A stretch of DNA of 64,000 bases, taken from contig CAWIJO010000002.1 in NCBI GenBank assembly GCA_963836355.1, forward strand, positions 620,001-684,000, written 5' to 3'. Shown piece by piece: positions 33,523 to 44,061 of this stretch. A model generated the notes under the pieces. The model was not told the origin of the DNA. It saw nothing but the letters and a program-made list of their open reading frames with translations, and searched no databases. The position numbers were made by a program, and so were the translations under genes. How positions within the stretch are numbered: the first letter of the stretch is position 1; each line of letters opens with the position of its first letter. This DNA is from Palsa-506 sp963836355 (GTDB lineage Bacteria > Actinomycetota > Actinomycetes > Streptosporangiales > Streptosporangiaceae).

Positions 33523-33688
33523 GTCAGCTCCCCGCAGTCGGCAGCGATGTCCCGCTGCGACCCGCCGCCCGGGCTGGCCGACCCCCAGCCCGGGCTACCG
33601 CGGACGCTAGCCGATCAGGCGGCCCAGCCTGGCTGACGCTGCCCGCGCAGTTGCCAGTCTGGGCCAGCTGAGCGGCCGGAGCGCACGC

Positions 33689-34276
33689 TCACCGGCTCGG
33701 ATTGATGCCGAGGAACGCCTGATGCACGAACGGGCCGTGCAGCCGCATTGCCTTGCCCAGCACGCCCCAGAATGCCGGAGTATGAATGATCGTGCGGGAT
33801 TTTCCGGCACCGGAGACAATCTGGCAGCCGGTTGACTGGATCTTGACCACGTGGAAGTGATGCCTGCCCGCGGCGAATCTCAGCTGATAGCCGGCGCCGA
33901 AGTCGGCCGGGCAGTTGGTGATGCCGGCTGGCTGCCTCGGCAGCCCGCAGAGCGCGGTCGCCACCGACCTGGCCGCGGGCGCGGACGTTACCGTGACGAT
34001 CCCGGGGAACGTGAAACGCTGGTCCTGCGGGTGCGGGATGACGCCGGTCCGCCGGACGACCAGGTGATTCACCGCGCCCAGGTCAGCGCACATGGTCAGC
34101 GGTGCCGCGTGGTCCGGGGACTGGGCACCCTGCGCGCCCGTCTGGCTGGCCGGGCTGGCTCCGCTGCCTGCCACCACGCTTCCGCAGGCGGCCAGGGCAA
34201 GCGGGACAATGAGGAGGGCGGCGCGGGCAATTCCGCGTCCGGCGGCCGCGCCGCTGCGCGATTTCGACGTATTCAT
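33689..34276 (-). CDS. Putative secreted lipoprotein
   Basis: 195 residues. A signal peptide of about 33 residues ends with the lipobox LALAACGS, so lipid-anchored on the outer face of the membrane. The mature part begins Gly/Ser/Gln-rich (flexible) then GVIPHPQDQRFTFPGIVTV, CGLPRQPAGITNCPADFGAG and HFHVVKIQSTGCQIVSGAG, with four Cys that may form two disulfides. No known domain is recognised. A 404-bp region with palindrome and tandem repeat precedes it. Confidence 0.75.
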   Translation of the reverse strand: MNTSKSRSGAAAGRGIARAALLIVPLALAACGSVVAGSGASPASQTGAQGAQSPDHAAPLTMCADLGAVNHLVVRRTGVIPHPQDQRFTFPGIVTVTSAPAARSVATALCGLPRQPAGITNCPADFGAGYQLRFAAGRHHFHVVKIQSTGCQIVSGAGKSRTIIHTPAFWGVLGKAMRLHGPFVHQAFLGINPSR

Positions 34277-34396
34277 GATTGTCTGCCTCCCTGGCCGGCC
34301 CCAGGTTGCGGCCGGCCAATGTAGACGATGCTGCCTTGCCCAACTGCCAGATTGGACGCCCCCCGGGCACCGCCGGTTCCGTTTCCCAGTCCGAGC

Positions 34397-34454
34397 TTCA
34401 TGATCGTGGCGGGTTTTCAGTGCTGCAGCACTGAAAACCCGCCACGATCATGAA
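34397..34454. repeat. 58-bp perfect palindrome
   Basis: TTCATGATCGTGGCGGGTTT then TCAGTGCTG is followed immediately by its exact inverted copy. The outer TTCATGATC/GATCATGAA arms and the GGGTTTTCAG inner arms resemble the 51-bp palindrome near the tRNA gene. In single-stranded RNA or DNA it would form a 29-bp hairpin with no loop. It may be a terminator or a mobile palindromic repeat. Confidence 0.9.
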
Positions 34455-34524
34455 ACGGCCACACGGCCGAAGTGGCCAATGTGACTGGAGTAGCTCACGT
34501 TAGACAAGTGGTAAGCCTGGGAGT

Positions 34525-34680
34525 GGCGGCGGAGCGGCCGGTGCGGCGGAGCGGCGGAGCGGCCGAGGCGGCGGAGCGGCCGGGGCGGCGGAGCGGCCGG
34601 GGCGGCGGAAACAGCGGGGGCGGCGAAGCGGCCGGGGCGGCGGAAACAGCCGGGGCGGCGGATACGGCCGGGGCGGCGGG
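34525..34680 (-). repeat. GC-rich tandem repeat GGCGGAGCGGCC-type
   Basis: Repeats of 12-15 bp (GGCGGAGCGGCCGG, with AAACAGC and ATACGG variants) fill the region just after the uvrB 3' end. It codes for nothing credible. The last bases run up to the uvrB stop. Such tracts are prone to slippage and assembly error. Confidence 0.85.
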
Positions 34681-34681
34681 A

Positions 34682-36823
<2,142 letters not shown>

Positions 36824-37033
36824 GGCGATTCCCAGCGGCGCGGGCGGCAGCTGTCTCGCCCGGTCATCATGACTGGCACTCCGGTGACAACAGCGGTGAC
36901 GGTCATTTGGTTACCCACGTCCCCACTGTAGGTTCCGGGTCGGACAGAATCCGCCGGCCGGCAGGCAGCCAGCGGGACGGCCCCGTTAATAACCGGTCTT
37001 GATTTTCTCTTACTACGGCTCTAGCGGCGCCGG

Positions 37034-37642
37034 TCAGTCGCGGCCGGGCTGCGCCATCCGCCGCAGCTCGGCCCACAGCTCGCCCACCTGCCGGTCGAGC
37101 TCGCTCAGCGAGCCGGAGTTGTCGATCACGAGGCTGGCGATGGCGAGCCGCTGCTTCCTGGTCGCCTGGGCTGCGATCCGCGCCGTCGCCTGCTCGCGGG
37201 TCATCCCGCGGTGCCGGATCAGCCGGTCCGCCTGCACCCGCCGCGGCGCGTCCACGACAACCACGATGTCGTAGCCAGCGGCCAGGCCGTTCTCGGCGAT
37301 CAGCGGAACGTCGTGCACCACGATCCCGGCCGACCCGGCGGCCTGCTCGAGCTCGGTCATCCGGGCGCCGACCAGCGGGTGCACGATCGCGTTGAGCCTG
37401 GCGCGCAGTTCCGGGTCGGCGAAGACGATCTCGCCTAGCCGCGGCCGGTCCAGGCTGCCGTCCGGACGCAGCACGCCGGGGCCGAAGGCTCCGGCGACCT
37501 CGGCCAGGCCCGGGGTGCCCGGCTCGACTACCGCCCGGGCGACGGCGTCCGCGTCGATCACGGTCGCGCCCTGCGCGGCCAGCAGCCGCGATACCTCGCT
37601 CTTGCCCGCGCCGATCCCGCCGGTAAGGCCTACCCGCAGCAT
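37034..37642 (-). CDS. coaE: Dephospho-CoA kinase
   Basis: 202 residues with P-loop GLTGGIGAGKSEVSRLL, and DADAVARAVVEPGTPGL. IVVHDVPLIAENGL and DRLIRHRGMTREQATARIAA are family landmarks. It phosphorylates dephospho-CoA at the last step of CoA synthesis. Some actinomycete CoaE carry a C-terminal UPF0157 domain; here there is none. Precedes uvrB (210-bp gap) and follows rpsA (84-bp gap with hairpin). Confidence 0.94.
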   Translation of the reverse strand: MLRVGLTGGIGAGKSEVSRLLAAQGATVIDADAVARAVVEPGTPGLAEVAGAFGPGVLRPDGSLDRPRLGEIVFADPELRARLNAIVHPLVGARMTELEQAAGSAGIVVHDVPLIAENGLAAGYDIVVVVDAPRRVQADRLIRHRGMTREQATARIAAQATRKQRLAIASLVIDNSGSLSELDRQVGELWAELRRMAQPGRD

Positions 37643-37663
37643 CCGGCCCTCCTGGCATGCCGC

Positions 37664-37700
37664 TGGCGAGTCCCCCGCGTTGCCAGCGGGGAACTCGCCA
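37664..37700. terminator. Hairpin between rpsA and coaE
   Basis: TGGCGAGTCCCCCGC (37664-37678) pairs with GCGGGGAACTCGCCA (37686-37700) over 15 bp with one G-U, loop 7. It lies 27 bp after the rpsA stop, so it probably terminates or attenuates rpsA transcription ahead of coaE. Confidence 0.75.
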
Positions 37701-37726
37701 TGACGGCGATCAGCGCGACGGGTTCG

Positions 37727-39208
37727 TCAGCTCTGGCCGCCGGACAGCTTGTCCCGCAGGGCCGCCAGCGCCTCGTCGGACGCCAGCGTGCCGCTCGCCT
37801 CCGGCTCGGCCGGACGGGGCGGGCCCGACTCGTGCGCGGTCTCGGTGCGGGTCTCGGTCGCCTCGGCATTGGACTTGCGCGCCTCGACAACCTGCGCCTG
37901 GTGCGCCTCGAACCTGGAGCGGGCCTCGGCGTACTGCCGCTCCCACTCCTCGCGCTGGGTGTCGAAGCCTTCCAGCCACTCGCCGGACTCGGAGTCGAAG
38001 CCCTCCGGGTACACGTAGTTGCCCTGCTCGTCGTAGGTGGCCGGCATGCCGTAAAGCGTCGGGTCGAAGTCCTCGCCGACGGCTTCGCCGACGGTGCCCT
38101 CGTTCGCCTGCTTCAGCGACAGGCTGATCCGGCGCCGGTCCAGGTCGATATCGATGATCTTGACGAAGATCTCGTCACCGACCTGCACGACCTGCTCGGG
38201 AATCTCGACGTGCCGGTCGGCCAGCTCGGAGATGTGCACCAGGCCCTCGATGCCCTCCTCGACCCGGACGAATGAGCCGAACGGCACCAGCTTGGTGACG
38301 CGCCCTGGCACGACCTGGCCGATCTGGTGGGTCCGGGCGAACTGCTGCCAGGGGTCCTCCTGTGTGGACTTCAGCGACAGCGACACCCGCTCGCGGTCCA
38401 TGTCCACGTCGAGCACCTCGACGGTGACCTCCTGGCCGACCTCGACTACCTCGCCCGGGTGGTCGATGTGCTTCCAGGACAGCTCGGAGACGTGCACCAG
38501 CCCGTCCACCCCGCCCAGGTCGACGAACGCGCCGAAGTTCACGATGGAGGACACGACGCCCTTGCGGATCTGGCCCTTCTGCAGCGTGTTCAGGAAGTTC
38601 TGCCGGACCTCGGACTGGGTCTGCTCCAGCCAGGCACGGCGGGACAGCACCACGTTGTTCCGGTTCTTGTCCAGCTCGATGATCTTGGCCTCGATCTCCT
38701 TGCCGACATACGGCTGCAGATCCCGGACCCGGCGCATCTCCACCAGCGAGGCAGGCAGGAACCCGCGCAGCCCGATGTCCAGGATCAGGCCGCCCTTGAC
38801 CACCTCGATCACCGTGCCGGTGACCACGCCGTCCTCGTCCTTGATCTTCTCGATCGTGCCCCAGGCACGCTCGTACTGCGCGCGCTTCTTGGACAGGATC
38901 AGCCGGCCCTCCTTGTCCTCCTTCTGCAGGACCAGGGCCTCGATGTGCTCGCCGCTCTTGACCACGTCATGCGGATCGACGTCGTGCTTGATGGAGAGCT
39001 CGCGGGACGGGATGACGCCTTCGGTCTTGTAACCGATGTCGAGCAGGACCTCGTCCCTGTCGACCTTGACGACGGTTCCTTCGACGATGTCGCCGTCGTT
39101 GAAGTACTTGATGGTCTCGTCGATCGCGGCGAGGAAGGCCTCTTCGGAACCGATGTCGTTGACCGCTACTTTGGGGGTCGAGTTGGCCTCGGTGCTGCTC
39201 GTCGTCAT
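37727..39208 (-). CDS. rpsA: 30S ribosomal protein S1
   Basis: 493 residues from the ATG at 39208 (MTTSSTEANST). Four S1 RNA-binding repeats are recognisable, e.g. GDIVEGTVVKVDRDEVLLDI, GVVTGTVIEVVKGGLILDIG, GVVSSIVNFGAFVDLGGVDG and GRVTKLVPFGSFVRVEEGIE, as in actinomycete S1. The C-terminal 100 residues are acidic and Glu/Gln-rich with a Trp-Glu repeated segment. It binds mRNA at initiation. Preceded by a 311-bp intergenic region. Confidence 0.96.
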   Translation of the reverse strand: MTTSSTEANSTPKVAVNDIGSEEAFLAAIDETIKYFNDGDIVEGTVVKVDRDEVLLDIGYKTEGVIPSRELSIKHDVDPHDVVKSGEHIEALVLQKEDKEGRLILSKKRAQYERAWGTIEKIKDEDGVVTGTVIEVVKGGLILDIGLRGFLPASLVEMRRVRDLQPYVGKEIEAKIIELDKNRNNVVLSRRAWLEQTQSEVRQNFLNTLQKGQIRKGVVSSIVNFGAFVDLGGVDGLVHVSELSWKHIDHPGEVVEVGQEVTVEVLDVDMDRERVSLSLKSTQEDPWQQFARTHQIGQVVPGRVTKLVPFGSFVRVEEGIEGLVHISELADRHVEIPEQVVQVGDEIFVKIIDIDLDRRRISLSLKQANEGTVGEAVGEDFDPTLYGMPATYDEQGNYVYPEGFDSESGEWLEGFDTQREEWERQYAEARSRFEAHQAQVVEARKSNAEATETRTETAHESGPPRPAEPEASGTLASDEALAALRDKLSGGQS

Positions 39209-39519
39209 GTGTAGGTGGGCTCCGGATACGGACAGGGTTAGTGGACGTGCGCCTGTGCACGACACACCCGCCACGGGCGACCAGGAGTGACTGGACTTGC
39301 CTGGTCAGCGTGACCGGCTCGCGGCTTACCGGGATACGGTGCCGCGTGCTTGCGCTGCCTGACCATGGCGGACTGCGCGCGAACATGGCGCAGCGCTCAG
39401 GATATGAGAGCCCGGGCAGCGGGTCAATCTCATGCAGGTCACGGTCTTGCACCGGGGACCGCGGCCGGACCGCGGAATCGGGCCGGTGGCGCGGCAGGAC
39501 CGGGGCCGGGGCGGTCAGG
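39209..39519. other. 311-bp intergenic region between polA and rpsA
   Basis: No gene, tRNA or hairpin stronger than background is seen. It should hold the rpsA promoter and the polA terminator on the minus strand; no clear -35/-10 pair could be picked by eye. Confidence 0.6.
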
Positions 39520-42288
39520 TCAGTGCGCGGCCTCGGCCCAGCTGCGGCCGGTGCCGACCGAGACGTCCAGCGGGATGGTCAGCTGGTAGGCGCCGCACAT
39601 CGCTTCGGTGACCAGCTCGCGCAGCTGGCCGAGCTCGCCGGGCGCCACTTCGAGCAACAGCTCGTCGTGCACCTGGAGCAGCATCCGCGAGCGCAGCCCG
39701 CTGGCGCCGATCTCGCGGTGCACGGCCAGCATGGCGACCTTGATGATGTCCGCGGCGGAACCCTGGATCGGGGCGTTAAGCGCCATCCGCTCGGCCATCT
39801 CCCGGCGCTGCCGGTTGTCGGAGGTGAGATCCGGCAGGTAGCGGCGGCGGCCGAGGATGGTCTGCGTGTAGCCGTCCTGGCGGGCGCGCGCGACGACCTC
39901 GTGCAGGTAGTCCCTGATGCCGCCGAACTGCTCGAAGTAGTCGTCCATGAACGCGCGGGCCTCGTCCGGGGTCACCCGCAGCTGCTGGGACAGGCCGTAG
40001 GCGGACAGCCCGTAGGCCAGGCCGTAGTTCATCGCCTTAATCTTGCTGCGCAGCTCGACGGTGACCTCGGCGGGCGGCACGCCGAATACCCGCGACGCCG
40101 TCTCGGCGTGAAAATCGTGCCCGGAGCCGAACGCCTCGGCCAGCGCCTGGTCACCGGACAGGTGCGCCATGATGCGCAGCTCGATCTGGCTGTAGTCGGC
40201 GGTGAGCAGCGTCTCGTAGCCGGCGCCGACCACGAACGCCTGCCGGGTGCGGCGCCCTTCCTCGGTCCGGATCGGGATATTCTGCAGGTTCGGGTCGGTG
40301 GAGGAGAGCCGGCCGGTCGCCGCGATCATCTGGTTGTAGGTGGTGTGGATGCGGCCGTCCACGCCCGCCATCGGGATCAGCGAATCGACGATGCTCTTCA
40401 GCCTGGCCACGTCCCGGTGCCGGAGCAAGTGCACCAGCACCGGATGGCCGGTCTGGGCCAGCAGCCCGGTCAGCGCCTCGGAGTCGGTGGTGTAGCCGGT
40501 CTTGATCCGCTTGGTCTTCGGCAGGCCAAGCTCGGTGAACAGGACCTCCTGCAGCTGCTTGGGTGAGCCGAGGTTGAACTCGTGCCCGGTGGCGGCGTAT
40601 GCGCCCTGCTCGGCGGCCTTGACATCGCCGCCGAGGCTGGCCGACATCCCGGCCAGCAGCTCGACGTCAGCGGCGATGCCGGCCCGTTCCATGTCGGCGA
40701 GTACATCCACCAGGGGCAGTTCCACGTCGCGCAGCAGCGCGGCCGCACCGCGTCTGTCCAGGTCGGCGTCGAGCGCGTCGGCCAGCTCCGCGGTGGCCAT
40801 CGCGCGCATCGCCAGCGCGGCCGCGACCTCAGTCTCGCTCTCGGCCGGCATGTCCAGGGTGAGCTGGCCGGACTCGGCCGTGGCGTCGCGGAGCTCCCGG
40901 TTGGTGTAGCGCAGCGCCAGGTCGGCCAGGTCGAAGGACCGCTGGCCGGGCAGCGCCAGGTAGGCGGCCAGCGCGGTGTCGCTGGTCAGCCCGCGCAGCT
41001 CCAGGCCGCGCGCGGCCAGCGCGTGCATCGGCCCCTTCGCGTCGTGCATGGCCTTCGGCCTGGCCGGGTCGCTGAGCCAGCCGGCCAGCGCCTTGTCGTC
41101 CTCCTCGGTCAGGCTCACCGGGTCGATGAACGCGGCGGCCTGGTCTGGCGTCGCGATCGCCAGCCCGGTCAGCGTGCCGGTACCGCGGCGCCAGTCACCG
41201 CTCGCCGCCAGCCCCGCCCGGCCAGCGGGCGCGGCGGGACTGGCGCCGGGCGCGGCATGCGCGGCCAGCCAGCCGGTTACCTCGCCGGGGCCGAGCACCG
41301 CCAGGTCGATGTCGAAGCCCTCGCCCGCGGCGGCCTGCTCGGCGGGGCCGGCGCCGGCGCCGGTAATCCCGTCCGGCAAGGTGGCGTAGAGCCGGTCACG
41401 CAGCACCCGGAACTGCAGGGTGTCGAAGAGCTGGTGGATCTGCTCCCGCTGCCATGGCACCGGGCGCAGGTCATGCGGCCCGGCGTCGAGCTGCACGGTA
41501 CGGGCCAGCTCGGTCAGCTGCCGGTTCCGCAGCACGTCGCCGAGGTGATCGCGGAGCTTGTCCCCGGCCTTGCCCTTGACCTCGCCGACCCGGTCCACGA
41601 GCTGCGCCAGCGAGCCGAATTCCGAAACCCATTTGGCTGCGGTCTTCTCGCCGACGCCGGGAATGCTTGGCAGGTTGTCGCTCGGGTCACCGCGCAGGGC
41701 GGCGAAATCGGGGTACTGGGCCGGGGTCAGCCCGTACTTCTCGCTCACCGCCGCGGGCGTGAAGCGGGTCATGTCGCTGATCCCGCGGCGGGTCATCAGC
41801 ACCGTCACGTCGTCGGTGACGAGCTGCAGCGCGTCCCGGTCGCCGGTCACGATCAGCACGCTCATGCCCTCGGCGGCGGCCTGCGTGGCCAGCGTCGCGA
41901 TGATGTCGTCGGCCTCGTACCCGGCCAGCGACAGCCGCCGGATGCCGAGCGCGTCGAGCACCTCGAAGATCAGGCTCAGCTGCCCGCGGAAGTCCGCTGG
42001 CGTCTCCCGCCGGTTCGCCTTGTACTCGACGTACTGCTCGTGCCGGAAGGTTGGCTCGCTGCGGTCGAACGCCACCGCGACGTGCGTCGGCCGCTCGTCC
42101 CGGAGCACGTTGATGAGCATCGCGGTGAACCCGTAGACCGCGTTCGTCGGCTGCCCGGTGGTGGTGGCGAAATTCTCCGCCGGCAGCGCGAAGAACGCCC
42201 GGTAGGCAAGCGAGTGCCCGTCAAGCAGGAGCAGCCGGTCGCGATGCGGGTCAGGGTCGGCCGGACGGGCCGGGTTCTTGGCAGCCAC
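39520..42288 (-). CDS. polA: DNA polymerase I
   Basis: 922 residues. A 5' nuclease domain (LLLDGHSLAYRAFFALP, GDRDALQLV) comes first, then a degenerate 3'-5' exonuclease-like domain: ATPDQAAAFIDPVSL shows no DxE metal motif, so proofreading is likely absent, as in other actinomycete Pol I. The polymerase domain has LLTADYSQIELRIMAHLSGD (motif A), KAMNYGLAYGLSAYGLSQ (motif B) and LLQVHDELLLEV (motif C). It serves repair and primer removal. Ala/Pro-rich linkers are long. Confidence 0.95.
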   Translation of the reverse strand: MAAKNPARPADPDPHRDRLLLLDGHSLAYRAFFALPAENFATTTGQPTNAVYGFTAMLINVLRDERPTHVAVAFDRSEPTFRHEQYVEYKANRRETPADFRGQLSLIFEVLDALGIRRLSLAGYEADDIIATLATQAAAEGMSVLIVTGDRDALQLVTDDVTVLMTRRGISDMTRFTPAAVSEKYGLTPAQYPDFAALRGDPSDNLPSIPGVGEKTAAKWVSEFGSLAQLVDRVGEVKGKAGDKLRDHLGDVLRNRQLTELARTVQLDAGPHDLRPVPWQREQIHQLFDTLQFRVLRDRLYATLPDGITGAGAGPAEQAAAGEGFDIDLAVLGPGEVTGWLAAHAAPGASPAAPAGRAGLAASGDWRRGTGTLTGLAIATPDQAAAFIDPVSLTEEDDKALAGWLSDPARPKAMHDAKGPMHALAARGLELRGLTSDTALAAYLALPGQRSFDLADLALRYTNRELRDATAESGQLTLDMPAESETEVAAALAMRAMATAELADALDADLDRRGAAALLRDVELPLVDVLADMERAGIAADVELLAGMSASLGGDVKAAEQGAYAATGHEFNLGSPKQLQEVLFTELGLPKTKRIKTGYTTDSEALTGLLAQTGHPVLVHLLRHRDVARLKSIVDSLIPMAGVDGRIHTTYNQMIAATGRLSSTDPNLQNIPIRTEEGRRTRQAFVVGAGYETLLTADYSQIELRIMAHLSGDQALAEAFGSGHDFHAETASRVFGVPPAEVTVELRSKIKAMNYGLAYGLSAYGLSQQLRVTPDEARAFMDDYFEQFGGIRDYLHEVVARARQDGYTQTILGRRRYLPDLTSDNRQRREMAERMALNAPIQGSAADIIKVAMLAVHREIGASGLRSRMLLQVHDELLLEVAPGELGQLRELVTEAMCGAYQLTIPLDVSVGTGRSWAEAAH

Positions 42289-42343
42289 CCCGCAATCCTA
42301 GGCTGCCCCATGCGGCGAATACGCGCTCGCCACCAACTCGGAG

Positions 42344-42815
42344 GTGCCGGTGGATCAGGATCATGAGCAGCGGATCAGGGCGGTCATCGCGCAGGCAGGC
42401 CCCGACATCCTGGTCAGCCGGATGGGCATCAGAGATCCTGGAGGCGTCCGCGGAGCGGGTCGTCGGGTCCATGCCGGTGGCCGGCAACACGCAGCCGTAC
42501 GGGCTGCTGCACGGCGGCGCCTCATGCGTGCTGGCCGAGACCCTAGGTTCGCTCGGCTCGGCGCTGCACGCCGGTCCCGACCTCGTCACCGTCGGGATCG
42601 AGATCAGCGCCTCGCACCACCGGGGCGCCGCGAGCGGCGAGGTAACCGGCGTGGCAACCCGCCTGCACGGCGGCCGCACCATGACCACTTACGAGATCGT
42701 CATCAGCGACGACCAGGGCAGGCGAGTCTGCACGGCCAGGCTCAGCTGCCTGCTGCGCCAAGCGGTGCCCGGGACGCCGTCCGGCTCCGCCGGAAACCCG
42801 CCAGCTGGCGGCTGA
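42344..42815 (+). pseudogene. PaaI-like hotdog thioesterase with a one-base frameshift
   Basis: The N-terminal part (GTG at 42344 or 42350; QDHEQRIRAVIAQAGPDI) runs in one frame to RMGI, and the remainder (EILEASAERVVGSMPVAGN, QPYGLLHGGASCVLAETLGS, RLHGGRTMTTYEI) in another. The bases atcagagatcctgg differ from the expected atcgagatcctgg by one extra A near 42431. Deleting it restores one frame of about 155 residues, the family's size. The hotdog HGG motif with the catalytic Asn/Asp region is otherwise intact. Family members hydrolyse acyl-CoA such as 1,4-dihydroxy-2-naphthoyl- or phenylacetyl-CoA. Divergent from polA. Confidence 0.85.
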
Positions 42816-43120
42816 CCGGCCGTTTCGGTGACCGATTGCCAGCCGCCGGCCGCCGACCGCCGGCTTTCGACCGGACGTTCAGCACATACGGTGCAGGGAG
42901 TACCCGCGTCTTTGCGTGGCGGGATATCGCATCGCTACCGTGGTGGGGCGGAGCACGGAGTGACCGAGTAGAGAACGTGCCGGCCCGGGGAAGGCCGACA
43001 TGGCACCAAAGGTCATCCGGGCTCCAGCCGCCGTCCGTGTCACGCGGGCGGCGGCGCAAGCGGCGGGGCCGGTCCGCAACGGGGGTAGTGAGCCCGGCCC
43101 CGCTAGCCGCGCCTGCCGGG
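42816..43120. other. 305-bp intergenic region
   Basis: No gene is supported between the thioesterase and the ANTAR regulator (convergent). A GGGGCCGG (43066-43073) and CCGGCCCC (43094-43101) inverted pair could be a hairpin terminator of the regulator gene; otherwise nothing stands out. Confidence 0.6.
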
Positions 43121-43831
43121 TCAGTCCTTGCTCGGCGGCGCGCCGCCGTCGGCCGCAGGGCCGGACGCGTCGCCCGGCGCCTGCTTCGGCGGCTGGCCCG
43201 GCGGCTGGCCCGGCGGCCGGCCCGGTGACGGCTGGCCCGGTGACGCCTCCTCGGCCGTCTTGGCTGTCAGCAGTTCCGCCGCCACGGCCCGCATGGTCGT
43301 CCGCCGGTCCATCGAGGTCTTCTGGATCCAGCGGAACGCCTCGGCCTCGGTGATGCCGCGGTCGGCCTGCAGGATGCCCTTGGCCCGGTCCAGTAGCTTG
43401 CGCACCTCCAGCCGGTCCCGCAAGGTGCCCACCTCGGACTCGAGCGCGGTGATCTCCTGGAACCGGCTGGCCGCGATCTCGATCGCGGGGACCAGGTCAG
43501 CCTTGGTGAACGGCTTGACCAGATAGGCCATCGCGCCCGCGTCCCTGGCCCGCTCGACAAGCTCGCGCTGGGAGAATGCGGTCAAGATGACGACCGGCGC
43601 TAGGTGCTCGGCGGCGATCCGCTCGGCGGCCGTGATCCCGTCGAGCACCGGCATCTTGACGTCGAGGATCACCAGGTCCGGCCGGAGGTCGTTGGTAAGG
43701 GCGATGGCCGTCTCGCCGTCGGCAGCCTCGCCGGCCACGACATAGCCTTCCTCTTCCAGCATCTCCTTGAGGTCAAGCCGGATCAGCGCCTCGTCTTCGG
43801 CGATCACGACGCGAAAGGGCTGCTGGCTCAC
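43121..43831 (-). CDS. ANTAR-domain response regulator, PdtaR-like
   Basis: 236 residues from the GTG at 43831. The receiver domain has acidic pocket VIAEDEALIRLDLKEM, the phospho-Asp in DLVILDVKMPVLDG (Asp57) and switch Thr/Lys in VVILTAF and YLVKPF. The ANTAR RNA-binding domain follows (EVRKLLDRAKGILQADRGIT, AFRWIQKTSMDRRTTMRAVA). It resembles PdtaR, an antiterminator that binds hairpin pairs in mRNA on phosphorylation by a histidine kinase. The C-terminal 35 residues are a Pro/Gln repeat (PPGQPPGQPP). The cognate kinase is not in the window. Confidence 0.93.
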   Translation of the reverse strand: MSQQPFRVVIAEDEALIRLDLKEMLEEEGYVVAGEAADGETAIALTNDLRPDLVILDVKMPVLDGITAAERIAAEHLAPVVILTAFSQRELVERARDAGAMAYLVKPFTKADLVPAIEIAASRFQEITALESEVGTLRDRLEVRKLLDRAKGILQADRGITEAEAFRWIQKTSMDRRTTMRAVAAELLTAKTAEEASPGQPSPGRPPGQPPGQPPKQAPGDASGPAADGGAPPSKD

Positions 43832-43905
43832 GCGCAGAGCGTACCTGGGCGAGAGTAGATTGGCCTGCGGCCACCCCTGCCTGCGGCGGTGGCGGGCACG
43901 GCAAC

Positions 43906-43989
43906 GCCGGGATGATGGAATAGGCAGACATGGATGCCTCAAAAGCATCTGCTCGAAAGAGCGTGCGGGTTCGAGTCCCGCTCCCGGCA
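43906..43989 (+). tRNA. tRNA-Leu (anticodon CAA)
   Basis: The acceptor GCCGGGA (43906-43912) pairs with TCCCGGC (43982-43988), discriminator A at 43989. The anticodon stem GATGC/GCATC encloses CTCAAAA, giving anticodon CAA for the UUG codon. A long variable arm (CTGCTCGAAAGAGC region) marks a class II tRNA, and GGTTCGAGTCC is the T-loop. CCA is not encoded. Confidence 0.93.
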
Positions 43990-43995
43990 CCGCAG

Positions 43996-44046
43996 CATGA
44001 TCACGGGATTTCTCAGCCACGGTGGCTGAGAAATCCCGTGATCATG
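43996..44046. terminator. 51-bp perfect palindrome after tRNA-Leu
   Basis: The left 25 bases start CATGATCACGGGATTTCTCA (then GCCAC), pair exactly with the right 25, and have a single unpaired G at the centre. It starts 7 bp after the tRNA and ends 16 bp before the lgt stop, so it could terminate both. The CATGATC ends match those of the palindrome at 34397. Confidence 0.8.
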
Positions 44047-44061
44047 AGAAGAGTTGCCTAG

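Larger units (their letters stand above)
34277..34681. other. 405-bp intergenic region with palindrome and GC tandem repeats
   Basis: No gene is supported. A 58-bp perfect palindrome lies at 34397-34454 and a purine-rich tandem repeat at about 34525-34680. Both are described separately. Between 34455 and 34524 nothing further is seen. Confidence 0.75.

Noticed and set aside
36880..36905. RecA-independent (RecA-NDp) promoter-like TTGTCACCG before uvrB
   Set aside because: Only a partial match to the -35-like element and no TAnnnT at the right distance.
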